From contig NZ_FNHB01000007.1 of NCBI RefSeq assembly GCF_900104455.1, forward strand, positions 1-64,000: DNA of 64,000 bases, read 5' to 3'. Source of the stretch: Dendrosporobacter quercicolus. Its GTDB lineage: Bacteria > Bacillota > Negativicutes > DSM-1736 > Dendrosporobacteraceae. The notes under the pieces were generated by a model. It was not told the origin of the DNA, searched no databases, and saw only the letters and a program-made list of their open reading frames with translations. Of the stretch, positions 60,032 to 64,000 are shown piece by piece; within the stretch, counting starts at the first letter, position 1; every line of letters begins with the position of its first letter. Position numbers and translations under genes: made by a program.

Positions 60032-61495
60032 ATGACGAGAGATGTAAAATGTGGAGCAATATCTCAGTATTATGGGACTTTAAAAGAGTTTAATAACAAG
60101 GTAAACCCAAATGAATGTAAGAGAGATGCAAAAAAGAACAATAAACACAAGGCTGTTTGTGATCTTTCTAGCTGTCCTATTGATGGTGCATATTTAACTT
60201 TATCAAAAATAGGTTCTTTGGTAATCTTATTTCACAGCCCTCCAGGCTGCTGTATGAGCCTGTGGATATTGTGGGGCGGAGCTTATTCATTAAAATCTAT
60301 TGCGGGTTCCTCCAAAACAGCTGATTGTATAACACTATGTACAAATATGGATGAGCATGACGTGATTTACGGAGGAACAAATAAATTACGTCGTGCAGTT
60401 AGGGATATTAAAGCTAGGTTTAATCCTGAACATGTAGCAATATTGTCAAGTTGCTGTCCTGGAATTATTGGCGATGATATAGGTGAGGTAGTACAAGAGG
60501 CTAGAGAGCAGTTGAATTTAAACGTAGGATGGTTAGATACCTCTGGGTTCAAATCCTGGTATTGGCCAATCGGATATGATTTAGCTCACGATTATATTAT
60601 TGAACACATAATGGAACAACCAGATGAAATTGAAGAATATACAATAAATATCATCCCTTACGGGAATGCTGCCAGTGTGGATGAAAAAGAATGTGCAAGA
60701 CTTTTAACAGAGCTTGGACTAAAAGTGCAATTACCAATGTCTGTACCCCATACTTCAATAGCTAATGTAAAACGTGCACCTTATGCTAAAGCGAATACGA
60801 TGTTGTGCTTAACATACGGATGGAATTTTTGTAAGAAGATGAACGAAAAATTTGGCACTGAATATTCAGAAGAGTCGCATCCAATAAGTATATACTTTAC
60901 AAAAAGGTGGTTGAAAAGCATAGGGGGAATTTTTAAAAAAGACAAAGAAGTTGAGGTGCTTATTGAGAAAGAATTAGATGAAATTAAAATTGAATTGGCT
61001 TTTTTAAAAGAAAAATTGAGAGATAAAACAATTGCAATTACAGCAGGGCACGACAAGGCGCCTTCTTTGCTTGCTATGGCACTAGAGTTGGGTCTTAGAG
61101 TTTGCTATATTGGACTAATAACATATGATGATTTGGTAAGAGAAAAGATAAGAGATGTAACAGAAATGTTTGATTATGATGTGGAATTGTATGTTTTTCC
61201 GCAAACATATGAAGAAATTCCGTTGGTAAAGAAACATGACCCGGATGTCTATATTGGCCCAGCTGGCTTAACTCCGAAAAATGCATTGATGCAGTTATCT
61301 GCAGTTAGCACCCACTTCAATGATTTTATCGGTCCTTATTTTGGATTTAAAGGGCTGATTAATTTTGGAAAAGAAATACTACGTGCTACTAGTGATCCAG
61401 TACCGCGTTATGCTCCATTGGATTTCCTTATAACTGGCCGAGAACGTGTTTGCGGCGAAGAATGGTTTAAGAACTATATGAAAAGAGAGGTTTAA
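60032..61495 (+). CDS. NifD-like component 1 alpha subunit
   Basis: A 487-residue homologue of NifD. The three P-cluster cysteines are kept: Cys-48 (SSCPIDGA), Cys-73 (PPGCC) and Cys-142 (SCCPGIIGDD). The region equal to the M-cluster Cys of NifD is LCLTYGWNF with Cys-259. The region with the M-cluster His reads GPYFGFKGLINFG, with Phe-437 in place of His. The protein thus probably has a P-cluster-type centre and a changed active site, as in nitrogenase-like enzymes. GGGAGG precedes ATG 60032. Its stop is next to the nifK-like start, so both are translation-coupled. Confidence 0.9.
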   Translation: MTRDVKCGAISQYYGTLKEFNNKVNPNECKRDAKKNNKHKAVCDLSSCPIDGAYLTLSKIGSLVILFHSPPGCCMSLWILWGGAYSLKSIAGSSKTADCITLCTNMDEHDVIYGGTNKLRRAVRDIKARFNPEHVAILSSCCPGIIGDDIGEVVQEAREQLNLNVGWLDTSGFKSWYWPIGYDLAHDYIIEHIMEQPDEIEEYTINIIPYGNAASVDEKECARLLTELGLKVQLPMSVPHTSIANVKRAPYAKANTMLCLTYGWNFCKKMNEKFGTEYSEESHPISIYFTKRWLKSIGGIFKKDKEVEVLIEKELDEIKIELAFLKEKLRDKTIAITAGHDKAPSLLAMALELGLRVCYIGLITYDDLVREKIRDVTEMFDYDVELYVFPQTYEEIPLVKKHDPDVYIGPAGLTPKNALMQLSAVSTHFNDFIGPYFGFKGLINFGKEILRATSDPVPRYAPLDFLITGRERVCGEEWFKNYMKREV

Positions 61496-62827
61496 ATGAA
61501 ATCATATGAAATAGTCTCGGAAAAGTATTATGCTATCGAACCTTCACATTCGTGTGGTCTATCTGGAGGATTTTTAGGTACTTTAGGTTTTAGCAACAGC
61601 TCACTATTAGTTCACGGTTCATCAGGCTGTGGCTTTGCCATGCGCTATGGATTGTCCCAACACTGGAAAAGTTTTATTCCCTGTCCAGTAACGAGCTTTC
61701 ATGAACGGGATGTAATCTTTGGAGGCGTTAAGCTTCTTAAACAAGGGATTGAGAAAATTGAACGAGTCAATACATCGGACATTTTATTTATATTAACCAC
61801 ATGCTCTTCAGAAATTATTGGAGATGATTTAGAAGAAGTAGCGATTCAAGAATCGGAGGACAGAAACAAAAAAGTAATAGTTGTAGAGGTTGGTGGAGCA
61901 TCCGGGAATACCTTTGATGGTTATAATGACTTTTTATATAAAGTTGTGAAAGATTTTAATGAAAGATTTTGGTATCCTGGAAAAAATGAATATAAGAAAA
62001 ATGATAAAAAGCAAATTGACATACTGGGACTTATCCCCCTCTATGATATGTTTTTTCGAGGTGATATGAAAGAAATTAAACGAGTACTTCAGAGGTTTGA
62101 TATTAATGTAAATAGTTTTTTTACTGGAGATTGCTCGGTTGATAAGGTACAACAAATGTTTCATAGTGACCTTATTATTTCAATGTCTAATTTGATTGGG
62201 AAAAAAACAATAAACAAACTTAAAAAAGTTACTCAAGCATTAACCCATCAGTTCAGTATTGCCCCAATAGGGTTTGACTACACTAAAGAATTTTTTCTAA
62301 AAATAGGCTCACTGTTGAATGTTGACCGAGAACTAATTAAATCAGTATTGGAAGAGGAAGAATTAAAAGCAAGAAAACAGATGTTACGAGGGTTTGACTT
62401 TTCGAAGGTAATGTTTACATCAGGAAGAGTTGCAATAATCGGCGAACCTTCCAGGACAATAGCACTTACAAATTTTTTGTTAAATGAGTTGGGTATGAAG
62501 TCGGTAATTATTGCTTTTACCTCAAAAGTTCAAGAGTATGAGCTTGAAATACTAGATCAAATTCTCAAAGTACGTGACAATAGAGCAACTGTCTTGATTA
62601 AAGAGGACAATTATTTGATACGCCAATTGTTGTCTGAAACAAAGCCTAATCTTGTTTTTGGGAGAAGTATTGATCGTTTGAAAGATTTGAAAAAAACAGC
62701 ACACATCACGTGGCAGTTTCCGGCTACTAATCGATTGGTCATCTATGATAAACCTTACTTAGGATTCACTGGTACTGTGTCAATTGTAGATGACATTGTA
62801 AATGCATTTTCTAGCTTATGGTATTAA
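61496..62827 (+). CDS. NifK-like component 1 beta subunit
   Basis: A 443-residue homologue of NifK. The P-cluster cysteines are Cys-20 (SHSCGLSGG), Cys-45 (SSGCGF) and Cys-103 (TTCSSEIIGDD). The protein is short compared with NifK (about 520 residues) and lacks its N-terminal extension. ATG 61496 follows the previous stop directly, with AAAGAGAGG before it. With the NifD-like protein it should form an alpha2beta2 component 1. Lys/Asn-rich codon use agrees with an AT-rich donor. Confidence 0.9.
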   Translation: MKSYEIVSEKYYAIEPSHSCGLSGGFLGTLGFSNSSLLVHGSSGCGFAMRYGLSQHWKSFIPCPVTSFHERDVIFGGVKLLKQGIEKIERVNTSDILFILTTCSSEIIGDDLEEVAIQESEDRNKKVIVVEVGGASGNTFDGYNDFLYKVVKDFNERFWYPGKNEYKKNDKKQIDILGLIPLYDMFFRGDMKEIKRVLQRFDINVNSFFTGDCSVDKVQQMFHSDLIISMSNLIGKKTINKLKKVTQALTHQFSIAPIGFDYTKEFFLKIGSLLNVDRELIKSVLEEEELKARKQMLRGFDFSKVMFTSGRVAIIGEPSRTIALTNFLLNELGMKSVIIAFTSKVQEYELEILDQILKVRDNRATVLIKEDNYLIRQLLSETKPNLVFGRSIDRLKDLKKTAHITWQFPATNRLVIYDKPYLGFTGTVSIVDDIVNAFSSLWY

Positions 62828-62871
62828 AATGGTGGCTTAAGTTTGTTATAACAAATTTAGGGAGTGAGCGT

Positions 62872-63708
62872 ATGGTAAATGAAATTAAGTCTAGTAAATT
62901 AAGTAATCAATACTTTTGGAAAGAAAATTTTGAAACTTTTGAGAATGAGGAAGCACTTAAGTATCATTATGGTGTAACACAATATCCATTTAACTTTTCT
63001 TTATATGACAAACTCGTAGAAAAAATAATAGATCCAATTCTATCGGAAAAAAAACAATTGCAAATTCTTGATGCAGGAGGAGGAACTGGTAAATGGTCAG
63101 TCTATTTTGCTAAAAAGGGACATCAAGTTACTTTAATAGATGTAGCAGAACCTATGTTGAAAGTGGCACGAGAAGTTGTTGAAAAAGAGAAATTGCTAAA
63201 CAAAATTGTTATAGAAAAGGGTGATATAGTCCATTTATCGTATAAAGATCAAAGTTACGAATTCGTTTTTAGTGATAGAAATCCTATCTCGCACTGTGGA
63301 CAAAAAGAAAATTCTTATCAATCTATAAGAGAACTTTATCGAGTCTTACGGAAGGATGGTATTATTTTTGGATGTGTATTGAATAGAATGAGAAAAGTTG
63401 CACAATTAGCGATGGAGTTAGATTTGGATAGAGCGCTCCAACTTACAAAGGAGGGAGACTTGCAGCGCGGTCAAAATGATTTTTCCCATTACTATTTAGC
63501 GGATGAACTCAAAGCCATTTTGCTTGATACAGGTTTTACCGATATAAAAATTTATCCAACCACTGTATTTACTGAGTTTATTCCTAATGCATGGCTTCTA
63601 GATGAAATTCCATTGGAAAAGCTTCTTAAGCTTGAACTATTGGCTAGAGAACGGCCAGATTTAATCAGTTATGGAGTAAGGTTTCATTTTATAGCGCGGA
63701 AAGATTAA
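62872..63708 (+). CDS. SAM-dependent class I methyltransferase
   Basis: A 278-residue methyltransferase. Motif I is ILDAGGGTGKWSVYFAKKGH, motif II has IDVAEPMLKVAREVV, and a later acidic strand has KGDIVHLSYKD. GGGAGTGAG precedes ATG 62872; an overlapping ATG at 62818 has no site. The substrate is unknown. In this operon it might methylate the substrate or product of the nitrogenase-like enzyme or a cofactor built by the radical SAM protein. Confidence 0.87.
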   Translation: MVNEIKSSKLSNQYFWKENFETFENEEALKYHYGVTQYPFNFSLYDKLVEKIIDPILSEKKQLQILDAGGGTGKWSVYFAKKGHQVTLIDVAEPMLKVAREVVEKEKLLNKIVIEKGDIVHLSYKDQSYEFVFSDRNPISHCGQKENSYQSIRELYRVLRKDGIIFGCVLNRMRKVAQLAMELDLDRALQLTKEGDLQRGQNDFSHYYLADELKAILLDTGFTDIKIYPTTVFTEFIPNAWLLDEIPLEKLLKLELLARERPDLISYGVRFHFIARKD

Positions 63709-63735
63709 ACTGCAAATTTTCTAAGCGAGGTTAAT

Positions 63736-64000
63736 ATGGCAACTACATTTGAAGATGCATTAGTGGTGGGTATCCTGGATGCTAATATTTCAATGGCAAC
63801 CGGTTATCCTGGCTTTCCAATAACCTCAATATTTGAAAAGGTGATTGAAAGATCCTTTCAAGCTTCAACTAAGATTGTAGCAACTTGGTGTATAAATGAA
63901 TCCGTAGCATTAGGAAATGCTATCGGTGCATGTTTATCTGGTGCACGAAGTGTTGTATTTGTAAAGAATCACGGACTAAATACTATGCAAGACATGCTTA
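63736..64000 (+). CDS. 2-oxoacid:ferredoxin oxidoreductase-like (IorA-type) protein, start only
   Basis: The window ends inside this gene after 88 codons. The start matches the pyrimidine domain of indolepyruvate ferredoxin oxidoreductase-type TPP enzymes: ISMATGYPGFPITSIFEKVI, then INESVALGNAIGACLSGARS and VKNHGLNTMQDML. GCGAGG precedes ATG 63736. In this operon it could supply reduced ferredoxin to the NifH-like protein or act on an oxoacid in the pathway. The downstream domains, which would separate IorA from related decarboxylases, are not visible. Confidence 0.75.
   Translation, partial: MATTFEDALVVGILDANISMATGYPGFPITSIFEKVIERSFQASTKIVATWCINESVALGNAIGACLSGARSVVFVKNHGLNTMQDML

Noticed and set aside
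58964-62827. True N2-fixing nitrogenase
   Set aside because: The M-cluster His position is Phe, NifK is short, and no nifB/E/N/V genes are in view.
1-64000. tRNA, rRNA, CRISPR arrays, intact IS elements, replication origin
   Set aside because: None was recognised by reading both strands; tRNA genes cannot be fully excluded without a covariance search.

Overview
The window reads as a chromosomal segment of an anaerobic, motile, low-to-mid GC Firmicute, most likely a member of the Negativicutes (Sporomusa/Pelosinus-like). This placement is an inference. It rests on a biotin-dependent sodium-pump decarboxylase subunit, a T-box leader, a c-di-GMP-I riboswitch, AGGAGG-type ribosome sites, GTG/TTG starts, a separate HPr/EI phosphorelay with a DhaM-type EIIA, and flagellar hook genes. 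No rRNA, tRNA, CRISPR array or intact insertion sequence was recognised.

Layout. 0-2 kb: end of a decarboxylase beta subunit, a tiny membrane subunit and a MatC/SLC13-like carboxylate carrier. 2-9.4 kb: housekeeping and hypothetical genes (DUF1294, two paralogous NudC pyrophosphatases, XRE-cupin regulator, Ddl, a 13-repeat TPR protein, a flavoprotein). 9.4-21 kb: amino acid and hydroxyacid metabolism: T-box-controlled threonine deaminase, a LysR regulator, a GlcD/GlcF-like oxidase with a DcuC-like carrier, and a reverse-strand operon of ABC permease, lipoprotein binding protein, second GlcD and aminotransferase. 21-26 kb: a sigma-54 regulator with an N-terminal HPr domain faces a -24/-12 promoter that drives DhaM, HPr and EI. 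A dhaK start fragment lies in front, but no dhaK or dhaL follows. 26-31 kb: cell-wall L,D-transpeptidase, an aromatic-acid exporter-like protein, an XRE regulator, a probable noncoding transcript, a c-di-GMP riboswitch and a histidine-rich micropeptide. 31-44 kb: a hook/filament-junction cluster (flgD, flgE, two flgK, flgL, fliD, chaperone-like gene) bracketed by three paralogous orphan response regulators, followed by a secreted CAP-domain protein. 44-56.5 kb: a two-component system, HlyD-like adaptor, FlxA-like protein, ClpB, cupin, MATE transporter, zeta-like kinase pair, asparagine synthetase and a lipoprotein.

At about 56.55 kb base composition falls abruptly to AT-rich. After 1.36 kb without a convincing gene, which contains a duplicated palindromic element, a compact operon starts: radical SAM-SPASM enzyme, NifH-like reductase, NifD-like and NifK-like component-1 subunits, SAM methyltransferase, and the start of an indolepyruvate-ferredoxin-oxidoreductase-like gene cut off by the window edge. 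All cysteines expected to hold the NifH [4Fe-4S] cluster and a P-cluster-type centre are present. In the NifD-like subunit the M-cluster cysteine position is kept but the histidine ligand position is Phe. This looks like a horizontally acquired nitrogenase-like (not N2-fixing) reductase of unknown substrate, and it is the most interesting part of the window.

Working together: the flagellar cluster, the orphan regulators and the c-di-GMP switch suggest motility and second-messenger control. The HPr/EI/DhaM relay and HPr-regulator look like a phosphoenolpyruvate-sensing module that lost its kinase. The nitrogenase-like island would pair an ATP-driven low-potential reductase with radical and methyl-transfer chemistry, possibly fed by a 2-oxoacid:ferredoxin oxidoreductase.
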